Assembly: GCA_020425835.1 (NCBI GenBank)
Contig: JAGQRC010000333.1
Span: forward strand, 1 to 5,043
Direction: 5' to 3'
DNA: 5,043 nt
From: Planctomycetota bacterium
GTDB lineage: Bacteria; Planctomycetota; UBA8108; UBA1146; JAJFFE01
The notes under the pieces were generated by a model. The model was not told the DNA's origin. It did not search any database and worked only from the letters and a program-made list of their open reading frames with translations. Both the position numbers and the translations under genes were made by a program. Of the stretch, positions 1-5,043 are shown piece by piece. Each line of letters starts with the position of its first letter. Position 1 is the stretch's first letter.

Positions 1-1155
1 CCGCACGTTCCCCGGCCAACGGTAGCTCTGGAACGCCTCCATCACCGGCGCTTCCACCTCGCGCGGCGCCACGCCGTACGATCGGGCGAAGGACTGCTGG
101 AAGTAGTCGACCAAGAGCGGGATGTCGTCGACGCGCTCGCGCAACGGCGGCACGTCGACATTGACGACGTTGATTCGCCAGTAGAGGTCGGAGCGGAACC
201 TCTTCGCCTGGACCAACGCCTGAATGTTCTGGTTGGTGGCGGTGATGACCCGAGCCGAGACGCGGACCGGTCGCGTGCTACCGACCGGGATGACCTCGCG
301 CTCCTCGAGTGCACGGAGGAGTCGTACCTGGAGGTCGAGGTCGAGTTCGGTGATCTCGTCGAGGAACAACGTGCCGTTCCCGGCGGCAACGAACATGCCT
401 TCCTGGTCGGCAATGGCTCCGGTGAAGGATCCGCGCTTGTGGCCGAACAGTTGGCTCTCCAAGAGGTTCCGTGCGAGCGCCCCGCAGTTCACCGGGACGT
501 ATGGCGACTTGACCTCCGCCACGTCTCGGAGGTGCTTGAGCTCGGGCTCGGAGAGTCCATCCGGGAGCTTCATCTCGATGCTCCGGCGATGGATGGCCCG
601 CGCAATCAACTCCTTGCCGGTTCCCGGTTCTCCCTGGATCAGGACGACCACCGGTCTCCCCGCGACAGCCTCGATGTCGGCGAAGATCTGTCGCATACGC
701 GCATTGCTCCCGATGATGTCGGCGAACCGCCCGCGCTTGCGGACCTGCGCGGAGAGTCGAAAGACCTCGGCACGCATCGCGCGCTCTTCGAGGCGCTTCG
801 AGACCTTGACCAGAAGCTCCTCGGGGCCGAGCGGCTTCATGAGGAAGTCCACCGCTCCGATCCGCATCGACTCGACAGCCTCCCGCACCGTGCCGTGGGC
901 AGTCAGGATGACCACCGGCAGATTTGGCCACTCCTTCAGGACCTCCCGCGTGAGGTCCAACCCGTTCATCTTGGGCATCCGCATGTCGGTGATGAGGAGA
1001 TGGATCGGCTCGCGTCGCAGGATCGCCAGCGCCTCGGCCGCGGACGGCGCTGTGACGACCTGGTATCCCTCGAGCAACAGCACTTGGCTCAAGCTCTCGA
1101 GCACATTGGCGTCGTCGTCGGTGATCAGGATCCTCTGAGCTGCGGGTGCGATCAT
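1..1155 (-). CDS. NtrC-family sigma-54-dependent response regulator (3' end outside window)
   Basis: Cytoplasmic transcription activator that, when phosphorylated, uses ATP to open sigma-54 RNA polymerase complexes. The 385 visible residues hold an N-terminal receiver: acidic pair D13/D14, phospho-acceptor D57 (in TDMRMP), T85 and K107. A linker leads to an AAA+ domain from about residue 146: Walker A GEPGTGKE (175-182, P replacing the usual S), the sigma-54 contact loop GSFTGA (242-247, normally GAFTGA), Walker B GTLFLDE (261-267), arginine-finger region FRSDLYWR (320-327), PPLRER (336-341) and WPGNVR (380-385). The DNA-binding HTH must lie beyond the left edge. There are about 20 extra residues at about 193-217, between the helix after Walker A and the conserved PYVPVNC strand. 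The ATG at 1155 overlaps the upstream kinase stop (ATGA), so translation is probably coupled. The family is certain; the target genes are unknown. Confidence 0.97.
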   Translation of the reverse strand, partial: MIAPAAQRILITDDDANVLESLSQVLLLEGYQVVTAPSAAEALAILRREPIHLLITDMRMPKMNGLDLTREVLKEWPNLPVVILTAHGTVREAVESMRIGAVDFLMKPLGPEELLVKVSKRLEERAMRAEVFRLSAQVRKRGRFADIIGSNARMRQIFADIEAVAGRPVVVLIQGEPGTGKELIARAIHRRSIEMKLPDGLSEPELKHLRDVAEVKSPYVPVNCGALARNLLESQLFGHKRGSFTGAIADQEGMFVAAGNGTLFLDEITELDLDLQVRLLRALEEREVIPVGSTRPVRVSARVITATNQNIQALVQAKRFRSDLYWRINVVNVDVPPLRERVDDIPLLVDYFQQSFARSYGVAPREVEAPVMEAFQSYRWPGNVR

Positions 1156-2204
1156 CGTTCCCCCCCCAGGGTTCGCAGCGGAAAGGCGACCTCGACCGCA
1201 GGGCTAGCGGCCCACCGATCATCGGGTCCGACCACGAGGCGGGCACCGACCCGTCGCGCGTGCTCTGCGGAGCGGTGGAACTCGGTCGCGCTGGGACCCG
1301 GCGCCGCTCCGACCGCGCGCGCGGTGGACAATGAGGGAACGAAGCGGACGTGGGCCTCGGGAGCTCCCACGTTGAGCGGGAACTCGACTCGAAGTACCGC
1401 GCGCTCCGGCAACGACTCCAGGTAGGTTCTGAGGATCTCGAGGACGAGCAATCCGGTGTCGGTTCGCGATGTCGACAGCCAAACCGACTCCGGCACCGGG
1501 TCCCACTCGAGGTCGATGAGCGCCTTGACGAACGCATTGCCGACGAGCGGGCGGAGGGACTCAGTCACCAACGAACCGAGTTCCACCGGCAGACTTCCTT
1601 CGTCGTCTCGATCCGGCGCGGCGAAGTCCGCGAACGCGCGAATCTGCTCGGAAGCGATCCGGATCCCTTCCCCCGCGCGACCGAGGACGTCGCCGACGGA
1701 ACTCGCCAAGCCGGGGTCGACCCTCTCGACCAACCGGCGTAACGCGAACGCGGAGCTGGAAACGACGGTCAGTTGGTTCCGAACGCTGTGGACGACGCCC
1801 GGGGCGTAGGTCCGGACCAGCTCGACCGCTCGATCCCGGGCCGTATCCGACTCGAGAAAGAGGACCAGAGTCGAACCGTCGGGAAGTCGTCGTCGAGCGA
1901 CCACGAGAGCGACGGCGCCACGACCCGGGCTGTCGACTCGGACAGCCACCGGCCGTGATGAGTCTGTCCCCGGCGCGAGCGGCACGATCGCGTCACCGCC
2001 GACAGTCGACGAGAGGTCGGGGACCCAGTCGGGATCTTCGACGGGTCCACCCCAGAGCTCGCGCAGAGAGGGATTGCTCCAACGAACCGTCGGCTCGGGT
2101 TCCGACGCGAGGACGAGAGCCGGCCCCGGCCAGCTCTCCAGGACAGCCCGAGCGGTGTCGTCACCGGCGGTCGCCCGATCGATCACAGCCTCAGCCCTTC
2201 GCAA
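1152..2204 (-). CDS. Soluble PAS-like / degenerate histidine kinase-like protein
   Basis: Probable sensor or phosphotransfer partner of the regulator encoded immediately downstream. With a TTG start it is 350 residues with no membrane segment. Residues about 18-117 look like a PAS fold (LESWPGPALVLA, then RWSNPSLRELWG). Residues about 128-195 look like a dimerisation/phospho-acceptor helix pair, with H139 in the box HSVRNQLTVV. The C-terminal part sits where an HATPase domain belongs, but the usual motifs are missing. The N-box position reads LEILRTYLESLP (no Asn), no DxGxG is present, and the G2 region reads EHARRVGARLVVG. ATP binding is therefore doubtful; Spo0B and ChpT are known examples of this degenerate design. 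The start is uncertain. TTG 2204 has GGAGG 4 nt before it, while GTG 2186 (344 aa) has AAGGG 8 nt before it. The frame stays open to an ATG at 2564, but that extension looks non-coding. Confidence 0.8.
   Translation of the reverse strand: MRRAEAVIDRATAGDDTARAVLESWPGPALVLASEPEPTVRWSNPSLRELWGGPVEDPDWVPDLSSTVGGDAIVPLAPGTDSSRPVAVRVDSPGRGAVALVVARRRLPDGSTLVLFLESDTARDRAVELVRTYAPGVVHSVRNQLTVVSSSAFALRRLVERVDPGLASSVGDVLGRAGEGIRIASEQIRAFADFAAPDRDDEGSLPVELGSLVTESLRPLVGNAFVKALIDLEWDPVPESVWLSTSRTDTGLLVLEILRTYLESLPERAVLRVEFPLNVGAPEAHVRFVPSLSTARAVGAAPGPSATEFHRSAEHARRVGARLVVGPDDRWAASPAVEVAFPLRTLGGER
1160..1167 (-). promoter_or_regulatory. G8 tract: ribosome binding site of the response regulator and possible slippery site
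   Basis: Eight consecutive G on the coding strand end 4 nt before the regulator ATG and so can act as its Shine-Dalgarno. The tract also lies in the last codons of the kinase-like gene, read CTG GGG GGG GAA CGA TGA. The heptamer G GGG GGG is in the X XXY YYZ phase. A -1 slip there continues GGA ACG ATG directly into the regulator frame. The base run and the frames are seen directly; any slippage is inference. Confidence 0.5.
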
Positions 2205-2208
2205 GACG

Positions 2209-2213
2209 CCTCC
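2209..2213 (-). promoter_or_regulatory. Shine-Dalgarno GGAGG supporting the TTG start of the kinase-like gene
   Basis: GGAGG on the minus strand lies 4 nt before TTG 2204, which is a little short. A competing AAGGG at 2195-2199 sits 8 nt before GTG 2186. The two starts differ by six residues, so domain content is unaffected. Confidence 0.4.
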
Positions 2214-2500
2214 AATGCCAGACCGGCATCGAACGCGACCACCGCGACGGCTCGAATCTCGACGGGCGAGATGCAATCGTGGGGTGGAGAACGTCGACTG
2301 TCGGGGTCCGGCGAAGAGATCCGCGCAGCGGCGGGCTCGTGTCGAGCGCGTCGGATCAGCTACCAGAGTCGGACGGCAAGAAAAACTCGGAGAAAACCGG
2401 AGAGCCTTGACTCGAAACCGGTTAGCCGCTCCCCCAGGCGGGTCCGGCGGCGGACAGTCTAGGCGAAATGTGCTACAAAAAGAAGCACTATTATCGCGGG

Positions 2501-2514
2501 GCTCGGATCCGAGC
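2501..2514. promoter_or_regulatory. 14-bp perfect palindrome, candidate operator
   Basis: GCTCGGATCCGAGC is its own reverse complement with no spacer, the form expected of a dimeric repressor or activator site. On the minus strand a GATAAT -10-like hexamer (2490-2495) lies six bases downstream of it. A -35 box would fall near 2513-2518, but that hexamer (CACTGC) is poor. If the promoter is real, the palindrome sits in its spacer and binding would block the kinase-regulator operon. The palindrome is seen; its role is inference. Confidence 0.35.
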
Positions 2515-2619
2515 AGTGTGCGACGGAATTCAGCTCGGTAATTCAGCCGACTCCAGTGCCACACGTCGAGCTTCGACGGGCACGTCCCTCGGGGTTGAAG
2601 GAGACCGGGCCGACGGAGA

Positions 2620-2668
2620 CCGATCCCGGATCACGCTCGGCGTTGCGCCGAAGCGGATCCGGGCTCGG
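2620..2668. repeat. Long near-perfect hairpin in the divergent intergenic region
   Basis: The arms 2620-2632 and 2656-2668 pair at 12 of 13 positions, with a T/C mismatch at 2624/2664. The inner part continues with 2634-2637 against 2652-2655 and 2638-2642 against 2646-2650, closing on a three-base TTG loop. Only A2633 and A2651 are bulged, giving about 21 pairs, mostly G-C. No T-run follows on either side, so it is not an ordinary intrinsic terminator. It could be a structured leader of a purF transcript, a small RNA or a protein-binding DNA site. It shares the word GGGCTCGGA with the palindrome region (2499-2507 and 2661-2669). Confidence 0.6.
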
Positions 2669-2730
2669 ACCACACCACGTAGACCGTCGGGCCCGGTCCT
2701 GGAGATTCAGCGAAGAAAGGAGAGGAGGGC

Positions 2731-2940
2731 ATGGAACGATCCGGTGCTCTTCAACGAAGTAAGCTTCCCCATGGCTCGTCCGGCCCCCTCCCCAGATTTC
2801 AAATCAGACAGGCGAACTTTTCCTCTTCCAGCACACCAAGACAACAACAGAAAACCCGCCTGCCTGAACTCGGTTTTCCTTTTCGCGGAGCGAGACCCGG
2901 ACTGCCGGCGGTGCCGTGCCCGTTTCTCGATCCAACCTAG
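2731..2940 (+). CDS. Possible small ORF (69 aa) upstream of purF, unrecognised
   Basis: The reason to list it is the translation signal. AAGGAG at 2717-2722 lies 8 nt before ATG 2731, and a second AGGAGG overlaps the spacer, which makes it the best ribosome binding site in the window. The 69-residue product begins MERSGALQRSKLPHG, is rich in R, P, Q and S, has no membrane segment and matches no family I know. Codon use in the first half is less GC-biased at third positions than in purF, unlike a settled gene. It ends 239 nt before purF, so it could be a leader peptide or a short orphan gene. It may equally be chance purine-rich DNA before an ATG. Confidence 0.22.
   Translation: MERSGALQRSKLPHGSSGPLPRFQIRQANFSSSSTPRQQQKTRLPELGFPFRGARPGLPAVPCPFLDPT
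2850..2878. repeat. AT-rich stem-loop GAAAACC / GGTTTTC
   Basis: A 7-bp perfect stem with a 15-nt loop, followed by CTTTTC on the plus strand. The A/T arms recall bidirectional terminators, but the stem has only three G-C pairs and the T-run is short. It lies inside the small ORF 2731-2940. Termination here is weakly supported. Confidence 0.25.
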
Positions 2941-3115
2941 CGTCCGATGGACTCGTGCAACGTTCCAGGGCGAATCTTTGGCGCTGGCCCGAGGCATTGC
3001 CGAGAAGCGACAGCGCGCGTTCGACCGAGAGCGACCAGCGGCACTTGCAGAACTTCGGTTCCGCGGAGGCGGATTCGGGACGCGACGATCGCGGCAACTC
3101 GGTACGATCCGCGCC

Positions 3116-3143
3116 TCTCCGCGCGCCGTCGTGGCGCGGGAGA
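3116..3143 (+). other. Hairpin in the purF 5' leader
   Basis: TCTCC (3116-3120) pairs with GGAGA (3139-3143) and CGCGCC (3122-3127) with GGCGCG (3133-3138), around the loop GTCGT, with one bulged G at 3121. This 11-bp GC-rich stem ends 36 nt before the purF start codon and would be stable in RNA. It does not cover the GGGAG motifs at 3164-3178. It could affect translation or mRNA stability, but no known riboswitch class is recognised. Confidence 0.4.
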
Positions 3144-3163
3144 CGCGAGCCGACGCAGACGAC

Positions 3164-3178
3164 GGGAGACTCCGGGAG
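3164..3178 (+). promoter_or_regulatory. Duplicated, poorly spaced Shine-Dalgarno of purF
   Basis: Two GGGAG copies precede ATG 3180. The one at 3164-3168 is 11 nt upstream and the one at 3174-3178 only 1 nt upstream, so neither has ideal spacing. The start is fixed instead by the catalytic Cys, which must follow Met directly. No other start codon lies nearby in frame. Confidence 0.5.
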
Positions 3179-3179
3179 A

Positions 3180-4631
3180 ATGTGCGGATTCATCGGATTC
3201 CTGAGCGGAACCGAGCTGGCGGCACCGGCCATGTACGAAGGGCTGCTCTGCCTGCAGCACCGAGGACAAGATGCGGCCGGGATGGTGACCTTCGACCAGA
3301 GCTTTCACCTCAAGAAGGGGAATGGACTGGTCCGGGACGTCTTCACCGCCAAGAACATGAATCGTCTCCGGGGAACCATCGGAGTCGGGCACGTCCGCTA
3401 TCCGACGATTGGCGCCGGGGACCAGGAAGACGCCCAGCCATTCACCACGGCCTACCCCTTCGGGCTCGCCATCGTCCACAACGGCAACGTGACGAACTAC
3501 GGAGAACTTCGTCGACAGCTCAGCGCGAACAAGACCCTCTTGAACTCCTCGTGCGACGTGGAGGTGCTCCTCCACGTGATGGCGATCGAGTTGGCGCGCG
3601 CAGAGCACGCGGAGCCGACGCCGGAGCTGCTGTTCGGGGCGATCCGAGCGATGTTCCGACAGGTGAAGGGGTCGTACTCGGGAGTCCTCCAGATTGCAGG
3701 CTACGGCCTTCTCGCGTTTCGCGATCCTTTCGGCATCAAGCCCTGCGTCTTCGGTCGGCGTGTGAGTGAATCCGGTCAGGTCGACTACGCGGTCGCCTCC
3801 GAGAACGTCGCGCTCGACGTCATGGGGTTCGGCGCTTGGCGCGATCTCGCGGCGGGAGAGGCGGTCCTGCTCCGATCCGGGCAGGAGCCCGTGTCCGAGC
3901 AGTGCGGCGATCGCGAGCACCACCCGTGCATCTTCGAGCACGTCTACTTCGCCCGACCCGACTCGGTTCTCGACGGGATCAGCGTCTACGAGACGCGTCG
4001 CCGATTCGGCGAAAAGCTCGCGGCTCGCATCCGCGAACTCGATCTCGAGATCGACGTGGTGATCCCCGTGCCGGACTCGGCTTGCACTGCCGCGGGAACG
4101 CTGGCGCGCTCGCTGGGCGTCGAGTACCGCGAGGGGCTGGTGAAGAACCGGTACATCGGGCGCACGTTCATCATGCCGGACCAGGCTCGTCGGACGACCA
4201 GTATCCGGCGCAAGCTCAACGCGATCCCCCTCGAGTTCGAGAACAAGAACGTGCTCCTGGTCGACGACAGCATCGTCCGAGGGAACACCAGCCGGAAGAT
4301 CGTCGAGCTCGCCCGCGACGCCGGCGCGAAGCAGGTCTACTTCGCGTCATGCTCCCCACCGGTCTGTCACCCGTGCGTCTACGGAATCGACATGGCGACC
4401 CGCAAGGAGCTGGTGGCGCGCGACCGAACGGTCGAGGAGATCGCGAAGTCGATCGGAGCGGACTTCCTCATCTATCAAGGGCTCGACGATCTCGTCGCCG
4501 CCGCGCAGGAGGGCAACCCCAAGCTCGGTCATTTCTGCACGGCCTGCTTCGACGGACAGTACCCAACTCAGGACATCACGCCGGAGATGTTCGAGGCGCT
4601 CGAGAACGAGCGACTCTGCGTTCGCGACTGA
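3180..4631 (+). CDS. purF: Amidophosphoribosyltransferase (glutamine PRPP amidotransferase)
   Basis: Cytosolic enzyme of the first committed step of purine synthesis: PRPP plus glutamine gives 5-phosphoribosylamine, glutamate and pyrophosphate. The 483 residues match the family length. The N-terminal Ntn glutaminase domain begins MCGFIGF, with C2 as nucleophile once Met is removed. It shows QHRGQDAAG (26-34), HVRYPT (71-76), HNGN (100-103) and D126. The C-terminal phosphoribosyltransferase domain carries KNRYIGRTF (322-330) and the PRPP loop VLLVDDSIVRGNTS (358-371, N at the usual T/S position). C250, C399, C453 and C456 align with the four 4Fe-4S ligands of the Bacillus subtilis enzyme, so an oxygen-sensitive cluster is likely. 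The B. subtilis-type propeptide is absent. The gene stands alone on its strand, with no other purine gene visible. Two GGGAG motifs and a hairpin precede the start. Confidence 0.98.
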   Translation: MCGFIGFLSGTELAAPAMYEGLLCLQHRGQDAAGMVTFDQSFHLKKGNGLVRDVFTAKNMNRLRGTIGVGHVRYPTIGAGDQEDAQPFTTAYPFGLAIVHNGNVTNYGELRRQLSANKTLLNSSCDVEVLLHVMAIELARAEHAEPTPELLFGAIRAMFRQVKGSYSGVLQIAGYGLLAFRDPFGIKPCVFGRRVSESGQVDYAVASENVALDVMGFGAWRDLAAGEAVLLRSGQEPVSEQCGDREHHPCIFEHVYFARPDSVLDGISVYETRRRFGEKLAARIRELDLEIDVVIPVPDSACTAAGTLARSLGVEYREGLVKNRYIGRTFIMPDQARRTTSIRRKLNAIPLEFENKNVLLVDDSIVRGNTSRKIVELARDAGAKQVYFASCSPPVCHPCVYGIDMATRKELVARDRTVEEIAKSIGADFLIYQGLDDLVAAAQEGNPKLGHFCTACFDGQYPTQDITPEMFEALENERLCVRD

Positions 4632-4720
4632 CGCCCGAGCAGTGCGGCCGCAACGCGCGGACAACGTGTCGGGAGAATGGGTGGTCGGTAGCCGTCCCCG
4701 TCCCTGAGATGCGCCCCGTC

Positions 4721-4743
4721 ACGCGGTGCCCGGGCCGCCGCGT
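4721..4743 (+). terminator. Weak terminator-like inverted repeat after purF
   Basis: ACGCGG (4721-4726) pairs with CCGCGT (4738-4743) across an 11-nt loop, 89 nt after the purF stop. Only a short CTTTCC follows some bases later, so intrinsic termination is doubtful. It is the nearest candidate seen. Confidence 0.2.
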
Positions 4744-4894
4744 CGCGCGGACCTTTCCGATCACCGCCCCTCTCTCCCCGAGCGAGGGTGCGACCACGTC
4801 AGCGCGCGCCGGCCGAAGCCCCGGAGCCGTCGTGCCCTGCGGCCCGCCGCCCACCGCCCCTTCAGGAGCGTCGCCCAAGAGCCCGAGTCGACAT

Positions 4895-4928
4895 GAGGCG
4901 CCACACCGACGCCTCCTGCGAGGCGGTG
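4895..4928 (+). repeat. Mutually exclusive hairpins GAGGCG / CGCCTC / GAGGCG
   Basis: CGCCTC at 4910-4915 can pair either with GAGGCG upstream (4895-4900) or with GAGGCG downstream (4920-4925, loop CTGC, extended by CAC/GTG after a 3-nt bulge). Three such words so close together allow two alternative folds, as in attenuators. In DNA this GC-rich it may be chance. Confidence 0.25.
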
Positions 4929-4995
4929 CGGGCTGGGCCGCCGGCCAACGCCCTCCGCCTTCCCGACACCCGCCCCGCCGGCGCCCCAGCCCCAC

Positions 4996-5024
4996 TTGGC
5001 CCAGCCTCCCCGAGCGCGTAGAAT
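4996..5024 (+). promoter_or_regulatory. Sigma-70-type promoter for a gene beyond the right edge
   Basis: TTGGCC (4996-5001, 4 of 6 to TTGACA) is followed by exactly 17 bp and TAGAAT (5019-5024, 5 of 6 to TATAAT). TAGAAT stands out in a stretch that is otherwise almost only G and C. Transcription would start around 5031 and run rightward out of the window. Confidence 0.55.
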
Positions 5025-5043
5025 CCGCGCGCCTGCCCGGGGT

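Larger units (their letters stand above)
2205..3179. other. Divergent intergenic region with inverted repeats and no recognised gene
   Basis: About 975 bp separate the starts of the minus-strand signalling operon and plus-strand purF. Long open frames exist on both strands, but none gives a recognisable protein and they look like by-products of high GC. Parts at about 2380-2500 and 2795-2885 are visibly richer in A+T than the flanking genes, as expected for promoter DNA. Structures found are AACCGGTT (2416-2423), a small hairpin GTCCG/CGGAC (2442-2455), GTGCT/AGCAC around an A-rich loop (2470-2488), a palindrome (2501-2514), a long hairpin (2620-2668), GATTT/AAATC (2795-2805) and GAAAACC/GGTTTTC (2850-2878). 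The tandem imperfect repeat AAAACTCGGAG / AAAACCGGAG is at 2382-2402. No clear consensus sigma-70 promoter for either gene was found. Confidence 0.7.
4632..5043. other. Non-coding region after purF
   Basis: These 412 bp are very GC- and C-rich. Open frames on both strands give only Arg/Pro/Ala/Gly-rich translations with no domain. No T-run terminator follows purF. The notable contents are weak inverted repeats (4721-4743, 4895-4928) and a promoter at the right end. Confidence 0.6.

Noticed and set aside
224..1425. Plus-strand open frames opposite the response regulator
   Set aside because: They lie antisense to a gene with complete receiver and AAA+ motifs; their translations are low-complexity.
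2396..2440. tRNA-Ser-like stretch containing CTCGAAA
   Set aside because: The seven-base loop looks like a CGA anticodon loop, but the flanking five bases do not pair and no acceptor or T arm is present.
2451..2479. Plus-strand promoter CGGACA-N17-TACAAA
   Set aside because: Both hexamers match the consensus at only four of six positions, and nothing else marks a start site there.
2205..2564. N-terminal extension of the kinase-like protein to ATG 2564
   Set aside because: The frame is open, but the extra 120 residues are Arg/Ser/Pro-rich with no domain, and good ribosome binding sites exist at 2186-2213.
2985..3000. Sigma-54-like site TGGCCC...ATTGC upstream of purF
   Set aside because: The GG and GC dinucleotides are 11 nt apart instead of the required 10, and the position is 180 nt from the start codon.
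2468..3769. Long plus-strand open frame starting MCYKKKHYYRG
   Set aside because: It has a weak ribosome binding site and no recognisable domain, and it overlaps the true purF frame. It looks like a chance GC-rich open frame.
4788..5021. 77-codon plus-strand ORF near the right edge
   Set aside because: The translation is Arg/Pro/Ala-rich without any motif, and the promoter at 4996-5024 overlaps its end.

Overview
The window is GC-rich DNA, well above 60 % G+C by eye. Gene layout and protein families point to a Gram-negative-type bacterium that uses sigma-54. The presence of an NtrC-type activator argues against most Actinobacteria. An Fe-S-type PurF and a TAGAAT-type -10 box would fit groups such as Planctomycetota, Myxococcota or related lineages, but this placement is a guess from style and not a measured result.

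Layout. On the minus strand, a two-gene signalling operon runs leftward: a soluble PAS-like/histidine-kinase-like protein (about 2204 to 1152), then an NtrC-family sigma-54-dependent response regulator (1155 down to the left edge, C-terminus outside the window). The two genes share an ATGA overlap, preceded by a run of eight G on the coding strand. On the plus strand, purF (3180-4631) encodes glutamine phosphoribosylpyrophosphate amidotransferase, the first committed enzyme of de novo purine synthesis. The starts of the divergent units are separated by about 975 bp with no recognised gene. That region does hold a long near-perfect hairpin (2620-2668), a 14-bp perfect palindrome (2501-2514), a small ORF with a good ribosome binding site (2731-2940), and a hairpin just before purF (3116-3143). 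The 412 bp after purF hold no convincing gene. Near the right edge is a good sigma-70-type promoter (4996-5024) that probably serves a gene outside the window.

How it works together. The kinase-like protein keeps a phospho-acceptor histidine box (H139), but its C-terminal ATPase domain lacks recognisable N, G1, F and G2 boxes, while its partner regulator has an intact receiver and intact ATPase motifs. The most interesting reading is that the sensor is a pseudokinase or a Spo0B/ChpT-like phosphotransferase, feeding a sigma-54 activator from another kinase. The overlap also carries a G-run in the correct phase for a -1 frameshift that would fuse both proteins. No direct link between this signalling pair and purF can be shown from the sequence. 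No CRISPR array, mobile element, tRNA or rRNA was seen.
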